Below, piece after piece: positions 1 through 6,368 of a stretch of DNA of 7,457 bases (positions are counted from its first letter, which is position 1; each line of letters opens with the position of its first letter). The notes beneath the pieces were generated by a model. It was not told where the DNA came from and did no database searches. It worked only from the letters and a program-made list of their open reading frames with translations. The stretch spans positions 1 through 7,457 of the forward strand of contig JAFOHJ010000305.1 in NCBI GenBank assembly GCA_017421885.1. The letters are read 5' to 3'. A program made the translations under genes and the position numbers. This DNA comes from Clostridia bacterium (GTDB taxonomy: Bacteria; Bacillota_A; Clostridia; Oscillospirales; Butyricicoccaceae).

Positions 1-4
1 ATAT

Positions 5-320
5 CCCCCAGTCAACTTCGTTGACAGCCCCCTTTAGGCAAGGGGGCCATTAGCGCCCTCTCAGTCTGCTTCGCAGACAGCTCTCCCAGAGGGAGAGCCA
101 AGAGCCCTCTTTTGAAAGAGGGTGGCAGGCGAAGCCTGACGGGTGTTTGGCCATGCCTCCCCTGTGTAAGGGGAGGTGGGTAACGCAGTTACCCGGAGGG
201 GTTGTCAGCAAGCCACGCCTGCAATCCCTCAGTCTGCTTTGCAGACAGCTCCCTTTGCACAAGGGAGCCATTTTGCCAAACCTCAGTCAGCTACGCTGAC
301 AGCTCCTTTCAAAAGGAGCC
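5..320. repeat. Cluster of six double-hairpin palindromic repeat units
   Basis: Each unit has a short-loop hairpin followed or preceded by a GC-rich hairpin. Four are in plus orientation (5-49, 56-100, 226-270, 281-320) with the frame CCCTCAGTC..GACAGCTCCC. Their first stems are 11-16/20-25, 64-69/73-78, 232-237/241-246 and 286-291/295-300. Their second stems are 27-34/40-47, 80-87/91-98, 248-255/261-268 and 302-309/312-319. Two units are inverted: 105-143 (stems 105-112/115-122 and 126-130/134-138) and about 156-200 (stems 156-163/169-176 and 178-184/188-194). All stems pair perfectly although their sequences differ. No credible gene lies in 1-457; short open frames here merely cross the repeats. 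I recognise the style from Oscillospiraceae genomes but know no accepted name. The array may continue beyond the left edge. Confidence 0.85.
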
Positions 321-384
321 TTGGCTCACCACACACAGCAAAATACCCAAAAATAACCGCGTTTTTTCGTCACCCCATCTTTCC

Positions 385-412
385 TTTACTCTGTTATAAT
401 ATATGGTATGAT
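385..412 (+). promoter_or_regulatory. Promoter candidates for the M20 gene pair
   Basis: Two overlapping candidates exist. TGTTATAAT at 392-400 is a perfect extended -10 without a clear -35. TGGTATGAT at 404-412 is an extended -10 paired with TTTACT at 385-390 across 16 bp. Either would start transcription about 40-50 nt before the first M20 start codon. The stretch 321-384 between the repeats and this site shows nothing else I can support. Confidence 0.6.
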
Positions 413-421
413 GAATAGTAT

Positions 422-438
422 GCGCGAAAGCGCTTTTT
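422..438 (+). other. Small GAAA-tetraloop hairpin with T-run in the 5' leader
   Basis: GCGC-GAAA-GCGC (422-433) followed by five T, ending only 2 nt before the AAGGAGG ribosome binding site (441-447). If transcription starts near 419 from the second promoter candidate, this hairpin forms the very 5' end of the mRNA. A 4-bp stem is short for a terminator. A 5'-end stabilising hairpin is equally possible, as is chance. Confidence 0.35.
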
Positions 439-457
439 ACAAGGAGGATAACTCATT

Positions 458-1642
458 ATGAATAAGTTTCTTAAAGAATCCCAGGAAATGATGGACGAGC
501 TGGTTGCCAACCGCCGCCACTTCCACCGCTACCCCGAGATCACAAACGTTCTTCCCAAGACAGTTGCATATATCAAGGAAAAGCTGGTCGAGATGGGCTA
601 TGAGCCTCAGGACTGCGGCACAAACGGCATCGTCGCCCTCGCAGGCGGCAAAAAGCCCGGCAAGTGCATCCTTATCCGCGCCGACATGGACGCTCTGCCC
701 ATGCCCGAAGAGACCGGCCTTCCCTTCTCTTCCGAGCATCCCGGCATGATGCACGCCTGCGGCCATGACTTCCATATGTCCATGATGCTGGGCGCCTGCA
801 AGCTGCTCAAGGCTCATGAAGACGAGATCGAAGGCACTGTCAAGATCTGCTTCCAGCCCAACGAAGAGACCTTTGGCGGCGCAAAGGACATGATCGAGCA
901 CGGTGTTCTTGAGAATCCCAAGGTCGATGCCGCACTCGGTATCCACGTCGGCCCCTTCGGCGAGCCTGGCGCGCTGACCTTCGGCAAGGGACCCAACATG
1001 GGTTCGGCCGACGGCTTTGACATCACAGTCAAGGGCAAGGGCTGCCATGGCGCAGCTCCCCACTCGGGTATCTCCCCCATCAACATCGGCGTTCACATCT
1101 ATCTTGCTCTGCAGGAGCTGCTGGCACGCGAGATCAACGCTGCCGAGCAGTGCACGCTGACAGTCGGCACAATGACATTCGGCGACGGCGCCACAAACGT
1201 CATCCCCGAAGAGGGTCATCTCCGCGGCACAATGCGCGGCTTCAACAAGGAGCTGACCAAGTTCATGGTACGCCGTGTTGAAGAGATCGTCGAAGGCACA
1301 GCCAAGCTCTTCGGCGGCGAAGCTTCGGTCGAGTGGCTCTTCTCTGCTCCTCCCATGGACAGCGATCCCGAGTTCACCGATGAAGTAGTCCGTTATGCAG
1401 CCGATGTCGTCGGCGAGGAAAAGCTCCATCCCAAGAAGCAGCGCTCCACCGGCTCGGAAGACTTCTCCTACTTTGGCGATGCCGTTCCCGCACAGATCTT
1501 CTGGCTGGGCGCTCAGGTCGACGATCCCGCTATGCGCATCTCCAACCATAACCCCAAGGTCCTCTACAACGAGGCAGCTCTCCCCTACGGCCCCGCCGTA
1601 TATGTCCATTGCGCCCTCGAATGGCTCAAGGAGCATAAATAA
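458..1642 (+). CDS. M20D family metal-dependent amidohydrolase
   Basis: A 394-residue cytosolic protein with no signal peptide or membrane segment. It shows the M20D (HipO/AmhX/IAA-amino-acid hydrolase type) pattern: RADMDALP at 74-81, then HACGHDFH at 99-106 with metal ligands Cys101 and His103. PNEE at 134-137 carries the catalytic/metal glutamates, GIHVGP at 161-166 supplies His163, and SNHNP at 362-366 supplies His364. The dimerisation (lid) domain is inserted around 180-295, starting near GCHGAAPHSG. Length is normal for the family. The family removes acyl groups from N-acyl amino acids (hippurate, N-acetyl amino acids, N-acetyl-diaminopimelate and others); which substrate applies here cannot be read from sequence. 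The ATG is set by AAGGAGG at 441-447, 10 nt upstream. A second M20 enzyme follows after a terminator hairpin, suggesting a small peptide or amino-acid salvage unit. Confidence 0.93.
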   Translation: MNKFLKESQEMMDELVANRRHFHRYPEITNVLPKTVAYIKEKLVEMGYEPQDCGTNGIVALAGGKKPGKCILIRADMDALPMPEETGLPFSSEHPGMMHACGHDFHMSMMLGACKLLKAHEDEIEGTVKICFQPNEETFGGAKDMIEHGVLENPKVDAALGIHVGPFGEPGALTFGKGPNMGSADGFDITVKGKGCHGAAPHSGISPINIGVHIYLALQELLAREINAAEQCTLTVGTMTFGDGATNVIPEEGHLRGTMRGFNKELTKFMVRRVEEIVEGTAKLFGGEASVEWLFSAPPMDSDPEFTDEVVRYAADVVGEEKLHPKKQRSTGSEDFSYFGDAVPAQIFWLGAQVDDPAMRISNHNPKVLYNEAALPYGPAVYVHCALEWLKEHK

Positions 1643-1651
1643 GTTATAATC

Positions 1652-1680
1652 GAGGCAGGCCGCTTGGCCTGCCTCTTTCT
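1652..1680 (+). terminator. Rho-independent terminator between the two M20 genes
   Basis: Perfect 10-bp stem GAGGCAGGCC (1652-1661) / GGCCTGCCTC (1666-1675) with a GCTT loop, followed by TTTCTCTT. It starts 10 nt after the upstream stop codon. Only 38 bp remain to the next start codon, so the downstream gene relies on read-through or on a weak promoter such as TAAAAT at 1683-1688, which has no convincing -35. Confidence 0.8.
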
Positions 1681-1713
1681 CTTAAAATACATTCTGAAAG
1701 GAATCAAACCATT

Positions 1714-3051
1714 ATGAAATATGATAACACTCTGTTTGCCCAGCATCTCGCAGGCATGGTAAAGTTCCCCACCGTTTCCAGTGCCGACCCCGACAAGACC
1801 CGTGTCGACGACTTCTTTGCCCTTCATGCATATCTTAAAGAGACCTATCCTCTGGTTCACAAGACCATGGAAAAGGAGATCATGGGCAAGTGCGCCCTCG
1901 TCTTCCATTGGAAGGGCACCGGCAAGTCGGGCAAGCTCCCTGTCCTCGTCTGCGCCCATATGGACGTTGTCCCCGAGGGCGATTGGAATAACTGGATCTA
2001 TCCTCCTTTCTCCGGCCACATCGACGAAGAAGGCATCCTCTGGGGCCGCGGCTCGGGCGACTGCAAGAGCACAATGCTGGCCGAGCTCGAGGCTCTCGAA
2101 GGCCTTATCGGTGACGGCTTTGTTCCCGACTACGATATCTATGTAGCCTTCGGTTATAACGAAGAGATCATGGGCGGCCCCGGCGCTGCATGCCAGATCA
2201 TTGCCGACACCTTCAGGGAACGCGGCATTCGCTTCGGCCTTGTCCTCGACGAGGGCGGCGGAGTCATGCAGACCGAAAACGGCCCTGTTGCCACCATCAA
2301 TATCGGCGAAAAGGGCTATGCCGACTATGAGTTCTGGGTAGAAGACAAGGGCGGCCACGCCGCAAATCCCCCTCTGCACAACGCACTCGGCAAGCTGGGC
2401 TATGCAATGTGGACCCTCGAAGCCAACCCCATGCCTCTTAAGCTCACCGAGGTAGTCACAAATATGTTCAAGGCTCAGGCACCCATCACCGCCGGCGAAA
2501 TGGGACAGCTCAAGGCCGATCCTGTGGCCAACTGGGATGCTCTGCGCCGCATCTGCCTCGAAACACGCGAAAACAACGGATTCTTCCGCACGACCACCAC
2601 CCCCACAATGGCCTCCGGTTCGGCTCAGGCCAACATCCTGCCCGAAAAGGCTGCCATCGTTACCAACTCCCGCCTGCTGCCCGGCGACACACTTGAGGAT
2701 CTTGAGGCTCACTTCCGTGCAGTCCTGCCTGAAGAGGTAAAGTTCCGCCTGGTAAAGGGACACAATCCTCCCGCTATATCCTCCACCGAAAGCGCAGGCT
2801 TCCATCTGGTCGAGCAGGTCACCAAGGCCATGCATCCCGGCGTCACCATCGTTCCCGGCCTCGTTACCGGCGGCACCGACTCGCGCTATTACTGCGGTCT
2901 TTCCGACAGCGTCTACCGCTTTGTAGGCGGCCGCAACAGCGGCAAGGGCGGCGGAGTCCATGCCGTTAACGAGCATGTCGATACAACCACCCTCGACAGC
3001 AGCGTCGAGTTCTTCGTACGCATCTTCGAAGGCTACGCCGACGCAGAGTAA
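1714..3051 (+). CDS. M20 family peptidase, carboxypeptidase S / PM20D1-like
   Basis: A 445-residue two-domain zinc hydrolase without signal peptide. Visible M20 landmarks: AHMDVVPEG at 81-89 (metal ligand His82, Asp84), GRGSGDCK at 111-118 (bridging metal ligand Asp116), NEE at 149-151 (catalytic Glu150, ligand Glu151), and LDEGGG at 178-183 (ligand Asp179). GGHAANPP at 213-220 (His215) opens the lid domain. Asn307 is a likely substrate contact. GGTDSRYY lies at 386-393 and VHAVNEHV at 415-422 gives the last ligand, His416. The block W..PPFSG, GRG, LDEGGG and EKGY matches the carboxypeptidase S/PM20D1 branch rather than ArgE, DapE or PepT. Expected activity is release or condensation of amino acids at an amide bond, for example from dipeptides or N-acyl amino acids; substrate unknown. 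Start chosen for GAAAGGA at 1696-1702. The usual D-D-K at the bridging aspartate is D-C-K here. Confidence 0.9.
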   Translation: MKYDNTLFAQHLAGMVKFPTVSSADPDKTRVDDFFALHAYLKETYPLVHKTMEKEIMGKCALVFHWKGTGKSGKLPVLVCAHMDVVPEGDWNNWIYPPFSGHIDEEGILWGRGSGDCKSTMLAELEALEGLIGDGFVPDYDIYVAFGYNEEIMGGPGAACQIIADTFRERGIRFGLVLDEGGGVMQTENGPVATINIGEKGYADYEFWVEDKGGHAANPPLHNALGKLGYAMWTLEANPMPLKLTEVVTNMFKAQAPITAGEMGQLKADPVANWDALRRICLETRENNGFFRTTTTPTMASGSAQANILPEKAAIVTNSRLLPGDTLEDLEAHFRAVLPEEVKFRLVKGHNPPAISSTESAGFHLVEQVTKAMHPGVTIVPGLVTGGTDSRYYCGLSDSVYRFVGGRNSGKGGGVHAVNEHVDTTTLDSSVEFFVRIFEGYADAE

Positions 3052-3061
3052 AGGCATACAT

Positions 3062-3093
3062 AAAAAAAATCCACCCCGAAGGGTGGATTTTTT
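3062..3093. terminator. Bidirectional terminator between convergent genes
   Basis: ATCCACCC (3069-3076) pairs with GGGTGGAT (3081-3088) around a CGAA loop. It is flanked by an A-run on the left (3062-3069) and a T-run on the right (3088-3093), so it gives a U-tract in both directions. It separates the plus-strand M20 peptidase (stop at 3051) from minus-strand serS (stop at 3108). Confidence 0.9.
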
Positions 3094-3107
3094 ATTATAT
3101 ATAATTC

Positions 3108-4412
3108 TTACTTCCAGTTCTTCATATCCTTTGTGAGAACTTCGATGCCGCCGAGATACTTGCGCAGGACTTCGGGAACAACTACACTGCCGTCCTTAAG
3201 CTGGTTCTGCTCGACGATAGCGGGCAGAATACGGCTTGTTGCAAGGCCCGAGCCGTTGAGTGTGTGAACGAACTCTGTCTTGCCTGTTGCCTCTCTCTTA
3301 AAGCGGATGGCCGATCTTCTTGCCTGATAGTCGCGGGCATTGGAGACCGAAGATACTTCCTTATATCCGTTCATCGAAGGAATGTGGATCTCGATGTCGT
3401 ATGTTCTTGCCATGGATGCCGAGCAGTCCTCCGCAGCCAGCTTGACTGTGCGGAAGTGGAAACCAAGGCCCTTTACCAGCGCCTCTGCCTTGCCTACCAG
3501 CTCTTCAAAAGCCTCGTCCGACTTCTCGGGCAGTGTGTACTGGAACATCTCGACCTTGTTGAACTGATGGCCTCTTACCATGCCGCGCTCGTCGGCACGA
3601 TGGCTGCCGGCCTCCTTGCGGAAGCAGGGTGTGTATGCAAAATACTTTCTGGGCAGCTCCTTCTCGGTGAGGATCTCGTTCATATGCAGGCCTACCAGCG
3701 CTGTTTCGGCTGTGGGCAGCATAAACAGAGGTCTTTCATCCTCGTCGCGCTCCATCCAGTAAACATCTTCCTTGAACTTGGGGAACTGGCCCGATGCATA
3801 GCCGGCATCCATGCCCAGCATATGGGGAACCATTACCATCTCATAGCCGTCGGCCAGATGTGTGTCGATGAAATAGTTGAGCAGAGCCCACTCGAGGCGC
3901 GCGCCCATAGCTCTGTATACCCAGAAACCGCTGCCCGAGAGCTTGGTTCCGCGCTCATAGTCGATGAGGCCGAGGTTTGTGCAGAGATCAACGTGGTTCT
4001 TGGGCTCGAAATCGAAGACATGGGGTGTGCCGTGCTGTCTGAGCTCCTCGTTGTTCTCCTTTCCGCCGGGCTTGAGGTCGGGGTCGGGCAGGTTGGGCAG
4101 CGAAAGCATTACTTCGCGCAGGTCAGCCTCTACCTGACGGATCTTGTTGTCGTTTTCTTTGATGCTCTCGGCCAGCTCCTTCATTCTTGCCATGATGGGA
4201 GCAACATCCTCGCCCTGCTTCTTGAGCATGGGGATCTGCTTGCTGACCTTGTTCTGCTCAGCCTTGTTATTATCGGTCTCGAGGATAAGCGCACGGCGCT
4301 CGCCATCAAGACGAAGGATCTCATTTATCTCGAAGTTGGCATCCTTGCCCTTTGCGGCAAGTCTTGCGATAACTTCCTGAGGATTTTCCTTGATGTATCT
4401 GATATCCAGCAT
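3108..4412 (-). CDS. serS: Serine--tRNA ligase
   Basis: A 434-residue class II aminoacyl-tRNA synthetase that charges tRNA-Ser (and tRNA-Sec) with serine in the cytosol. Residues about 30-105 form the charged helical hairpin (coiled coil) that grips the long variable arm of tRNA-Ser. The catalytic core follows. PTAE at 233-236 is the seryl-pocket loop. Motif 2 is FRKEAGSHRADERG at 264-277 with Arg265 and Glu267. The serine/ATP segment is KEVSSVSN at 351-358, and motif 3 is NGSGLATSRILPAIVEQNQ at 386-404 with Arg394. Length is normal. The start is set by AAAGAGG at 4421-4427, 8 nt before the ATG. It begins only 23 nt after parB with no room for a T-box leader or a separate promoter, so it is probably co-transcribed with parA-parB. 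Val356 stands where I expect Cys in most bacterial SerRS. Confidence 0.97.
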   Translation of the reverse strand: MLDIRYIKENPQEVIARLAAKGKDANFEINEILRLDGERRALILETDNNKAEQNKVSKQIPMLKKQGEDVAPIMARMKELAESIKENDNKIRQVEADLREVMLSLPNLPDPDLKPGGKENNEELRQHGTPHVFDFEPKNHVDLCTNLGLIDYERGTKLSGSGFWVYRAMGARLEWALLNYFIDTHLADGYEMVMVPHMLGMDAGYASGQFPKFKEDVYWMERDEDERPLFMLPTAETALVGLHMNEILTEKELPRKYFAYTPCFRKEAGSHRADERGMVRGHQFNKVEMFQYTLPEKSDEAFEELVGKAEALVKGLGFHFRTVKLAAEDCSASMARTYDIEIHIPSMNGYKEVSSVSNARDYQARRSAIRFKREATGKTEFVHTLNGSGLATSRILPAIVEQNQLKDGSVVVPEVLRKYLGGIEVLTKDMKNWK

Positions 4413-4435
4413 GATAAATACCTCTTTTTCCTTTT

Positions 4436-5299
4436 TTATTCTTTTTCTATCTTATTAAGTGCGGCACAGACCTTTTCGAGGTCTTCGTTGCCGTAATATT
4501 CAATGGTGAGTTTGCCCTTGCGCTTGCCGTGAACGATGGTCACTTTGTGTCCGGTGCTGGATGCCATCTGACGTTCCAGCTCGCGGAGATACATGGCGGT
4601 GAGGTCTTCCCTGGGGTCGTCCTCCCCTTCCCTGCCGTCATTCTCGGTCATGCGCTTGACAAGCTTCTCGGTCTCGCGTACCGAAAGCTCTTTTTCAATA
4701 ATGGTCTTTGCGGCTTCCAGCGCCTGCTGCTCCGAAAGGACTACCAATGCCCTGCCGTGGCCCGCCGAAAGCACGCCGGCTGAGATCATGTCGATCACCG
4801 TCTGCGGAAGGCTCAGCAGTCTGAGCGAATTGGTGATATAGGAACGCGACCTGCCCACCTTTTCGCCCGCCTTGTCCTGGCTGTAGCCGAAATCGTCGAT
4901 CAGCTTACGGTAGCCCATAGCTTCTTCGATGGGGTTAAGGTCCTGCCTCTGCAGGTTTTCTACCAGCGCAAACTGATATGCCTCTTTTTCGCTTACGTCC
5001 AGAACATATGCCGGGATCTCGTCAAGTCCTGCCGCCCTTGCCGCTCTCCAGCGGCGCTCTCCTGCGATTATAACATAATTATCGCCGGTGCGGCGCACTG
5101 TGATAGGGGTGATGACGCCGTTCTGACGGATGCTCTCCTCCAGCTCACTGAGAGCCTCAGGGTCGAACTCGCGCCTGGGCTGATCGGGGTTGGGCTCGAT
5201 GTCGCGCAGCTTGATTCCTCTCACCTGTGCGATATCCTCTGTCATATCCTCTCCAAAAAGAGCCGAAAGCCCTTTTCCGAGGCCTTTACCTGATGTCAT
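4436..5299 (-). CDS. parB: Chromosome-partitioning protein ParB (Spo0J)
   Basis: A 287-residue ParB/Spo0J. The protein loads at parS as a CTP-dependent sliding clamp, spreads, recruits SMC and stimulates the ParA ATPase. The N-terminal [14 protein letters not shown] (4-17) is the basic motif that activates ParA. The CTP-binding fold carries GERRWRAA at 80-87 and ENLQR at 114-118. The helix-turn-helix core spans about 137-185. The C-terminal dimerisation region runs from about 230. Residues matching the four known ParB/Noc specificity positions are Arg152, Ser158, Ser163 and Gly180, the parS-reading side (family consensus R/T/A/G). The start codon overlaps the parA stop as ATGA, so the two are translationally coupled, and serS follows 23 nt downstream. 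A perfect parS lies about 0.9 kb upstream. Confidence 0.95.
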   Translation of the reverse strand: MTSGKGLGKGLSALFGEDMTEDIAQVRGIKLRDIEPNPDQPRREFDPEALSELEESIRQNGVITPITVRRTGDNYVIIAGERRWRAARAAGLDEIPAYVLDVSEKEAYQFALVENLQRQDLNPIEEAMGYRKLIDDFGYSQDKAGEKVGRSRSYITNSLRLLSLPQTVIDMISAGVLSAGHGRALVVLSEQQALEAAKTIIEKELSVRETEKLVKRMTENDGREGEDDPREDLTAMYLRELERQMASSTGHKVTIVHGKRKGKLTIEYYGNEDLEKVCAALNKIEKE

Positions 5300-6063
5300 C
5301 TTGCCCCTCCTCTCTGATTTTTAAGAAATTCGTTGGCCACCTCGTTATATGCCTCGGCGCCCCTCGAGAGCCTGTCGTAGGCTATGATGGGCTGGCCGTG
5401 GCTGGGTGCCTCCGAAAGTCTTACATTTCTCGGCACTACGGTTTTATAAACCTTCTTGCCAAAGAACTTTTTAACCTCCTCGGCCACCTGCAGCGTCAGA
5501 TTGGTTCTGCCGTCATACATGGTGAGCAGGATTCCCTCGATGTCTATCTTGGGGTTATACAGCTTCTTGACCGTCCTGATAGTGGACACAAGCTGGCTGA
5601 GTCCCTCCAGCGCGTAATACTCACACTGCATGGGCACCAGCACGCTGTCGGATACATTGAGTGCATTTATAGTGAGCAATCCCAGCGAAGGCGGACAATC
5701 AATGAAAATATAATCATAATTATCCCAGATCTGGCTGAGCACATTTTTGAGGGCCTTTTCCCTCAGCTCGCCCACCGCCAGTTCAAGCTCGGCTCCCGCC
5801 AGGTTTATATCGGAAGGCAGAACGTGGCACCACTTGGTTTTAAAGAGGGCCTCTTCGGCTGTGCACTGTCCCAGCAGAGCGGGATAGATATTATTCTTCC
5901 TGTCGCCGGGATATCCCAGGCCCGATGAGGAGTTTCCCTGAGGGTCGAGGTCGACGAGAAGGACACGATTACCCTTCGCCGCGACAAAAGCCGCCAGGTT
6001 GACTGCAGTTGTTGTTTTGCCTACGCCGCCCTTCTGATTGGCCAGCGATACGATTTTCGCCAT
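5296..6063 (-). CDS. parA: Chromosome-partitioning ATPase ParA (Soj)
   Basis: A 255-residue ParA/MinD-type P-loop ATPase that dimerises on ATP, binds DNA nonspecifically and is released by ParB. In Bacillus the homologue Soj also controls DnaA. Visible motifs: deviant Walker A KGGVGKTT at 11-18 with the signature Lys11 and Lys16, Walker A' VDLDPQGN at 37-44 (Asp40), and Walker [10 protein letters not shown] at 120-128 (Asp122). The conserved ParA tail block [12 protein letters not shown] lies at 212-223. A longer open frame reaches an ATG at 6112-6114, but that codon sits inside the -10 box of the promoter. The ATG at 6061-6063 has a strong GGAGGAG site and begins at the family's usual [17 protein letters not shown], so I start there. 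It overlaps parB by 4 nt. Confidence 0.96.
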   Translation of the reverse strand: MAKIVSLANQKGGVGKTTTAVNLAAFVAAKGNRVLLVDLDPQGNSSSGLGYPGDRKNNIYPALLGQCTAEEALFKTKWCHVLPSDINLAGAELELAVGELREKALKNVLSQIWDNYDYIFIDCPPSLGLLTINALNVSDSVLVPMQCEYYALEGLSQLVSTIRTVKKLYNPKIDIEGILLTMYDGRTNLTLQVAEEVKKFFGKKVYKTVVPRNVRLSEAPSHGQPIIAYDRLSRGAEAYNEVANEFLKNQRGGAR

Positions 6064-6067
6064 GTTT

Positions 6068-6074
6068 CTCCTCC
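6068..6074 (-). promoter_or_regulatory. Ribosome binding site that fixes the parA start
   Basis: GGAGGAG on the minus strand, ending 4 nt before the ATG at 6061-6063. It supports the 255-residue ParA over the 17-residue-longer reading, whose ATG would lie in the promoter -10 element and have no transcript. Confidence 0.85.
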
Positions 6075-6113
6075 ATTTTATTTTGCTTCGGGTGTGGGAT
6101 TTATGTAAATCCA

Positions 6114-6142
6114 ATTATACACTCATTAAGCAAAAGTGTAAA
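6114..6142 (-). promoter_or_regulatory. Promoter of the parA-parB-serS unit
   Basis: TTTACA (6137-6142) and TATAAT (6114-6119) on the minus strand, separated by exactly 17 bp. This is 5/6 and 6/6 to the housekeeping sigma consensus. Transcription would begin near 6107, giving a leader of about 44 nt before parA. The -35 box lies 43 bp from parS and 22 bp from the parS half-site, close enough for ParB or spreading ParB to affect it. Confidence 0.82.
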
Positions 6143-6164
6143 GGAAGGAAAAAGCTATTTTTTG

Positions 6165-6172
6165 TGTTTCAC
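6165..6172 (+). other. parS half-site
   Basis: TGTTTCAC is identical to the left half of the full parS at 6186, in the same orientation and exactly 21 bp (two helical turns) away. It sits between parS and the parA promoter. It may be an accessory ParB contact or a decayed second parS; chance cannot be excluded for 8 bp. Confidence 0.4.
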
Positions 6173-6185
6173 AGCTTTTTTGCCA

Positions 6186-6201
6186 TGTTTCACGTGAAAC
6201 A
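6186..6201. other. parS: parS centromere site
   Basis: TGTTTCACGTGAAACA is a perfect 16-bp palindrome that fits the bacterial chromosomal parS consensus TGTTNCACGTGAAACA at every position. One more A/T pair (6185, 6202) extends the symmetry to 18 bp. It is the nucleation site for the ParB encoded nearby, whose recognition residues are of the parS-reading type. It lies between noc and parA, 122 bp from the parA start codon. Confidence 0.95.
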
Positions 6202-6221
6202 TAGGTGGATTTTGCCGCTTT

Positions 6222-6263
6222 TGTAAAGCCATGCACCTTTACAGGATATTTTCATTAAAATAT
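6222..6263. repeat. Two small inverted repeats between noc and parS
   Basis: TGTAAAG (6222-6228) and CTTTACA (6237-6243) form a 7-bp inverted repeat around an 8-nt centre. ATATTTT (6246-6252) and AAAATAT (6257-6263) form an AT-rich one next to it. Neither is followed by a T-run, so they are not standard terminators. They could be protein sites or chance; nothing else is visible in 6203-6281. Confidence 0.35.
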
Positions 6264-6281
6264 ATGCGTGGGTATGATGAA

Positions 6282-6360
6282 TTGCGGGCGAGCACTGCTC
6301 GCCCCTACGAGTTGTCTGACGGGAAACCACCCTGTAGGGGCGTGCATTGCACGCCCGCAA
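6282..6360. repeat. REPIN-like element (paired inverted palindromes)
   Basis: Two 27-bp arms (6282-6308 and 6334-6360) are inverted copies matching at 24 of 27 positions, with a 25-bp centre. Each arm holds its own perfect 19-bp palindrome: 6286-6304 (9-bp stem around C6295) and 6338-6356 (9-bp stem around T6347). The whole can fold as one long stem or two short hairpins. This layout is that of REP doublets/REPINs or a very small MITE. No transposase gene or target-site duplication is evident in the window. It begins 8 bp beyond the noc stop codon and could act as the 3' end of the noc mRNA, though no U-run follows. Confidence 0.8.
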
Positions 6361-6368
6361 ATGCCCCC

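Noticed and set aside
5..320. CRISPR array
   Set aside because: Units are hairpin pairs of unequal spacing and mixed orientation, with no constant direct repeat and no unique spacers.
50..418. Small open frames through the repeat region
   Set aside because: They read through palindromic repeats, have no start signals, and carry no recognisable motif.
437..1636. Long open frame (399 codons) on the minus strand
   Set aside because: It is antisense to the M20D gene, has no ribosome site, and its translation shows no recognisable family; the strong codon bias of the real gene removes stops from the opposite frame.
1585..3057. Open frame of 490 codons on the minus strand
   Set aside because: It is antisense to the M20 peptidase, which has the full set of metal ligands, and it crosses the terminator and end of the first M20 gene. 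A shadow frame.
3264..4496. Open frame of 410 codons on the plus strand
   Set aside because: Antisense to serS, which is certain from its class II motifs; low-complexity Leu/Val-rich translation and no start signals.
5227..5928. Open frame of 233 codons on the plus strand
   Set aside because: Antisense to parA/parB with no ribosome site; ParA Walker motifs on the other strand are decisive.
6061..6114. Longer ParA start at 6112-6114
   Set aside because: The ATG overlaps the -10 box of the only good promoter, has no ribosome site, and adds 17 residues absent from the family.
6064..6281. oriC / DnaA boxes near parS
   Set aside because: I found no TTATCCACA-type boxes in either strand of this gap; the origin more likely lies beyond rsmG to the right.
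6320..6326. CGGGAAA in the centre of the REPIN-like element as a Noc half-site
   Set aside because: A lone 7-base word without its partner half; expected by chance.
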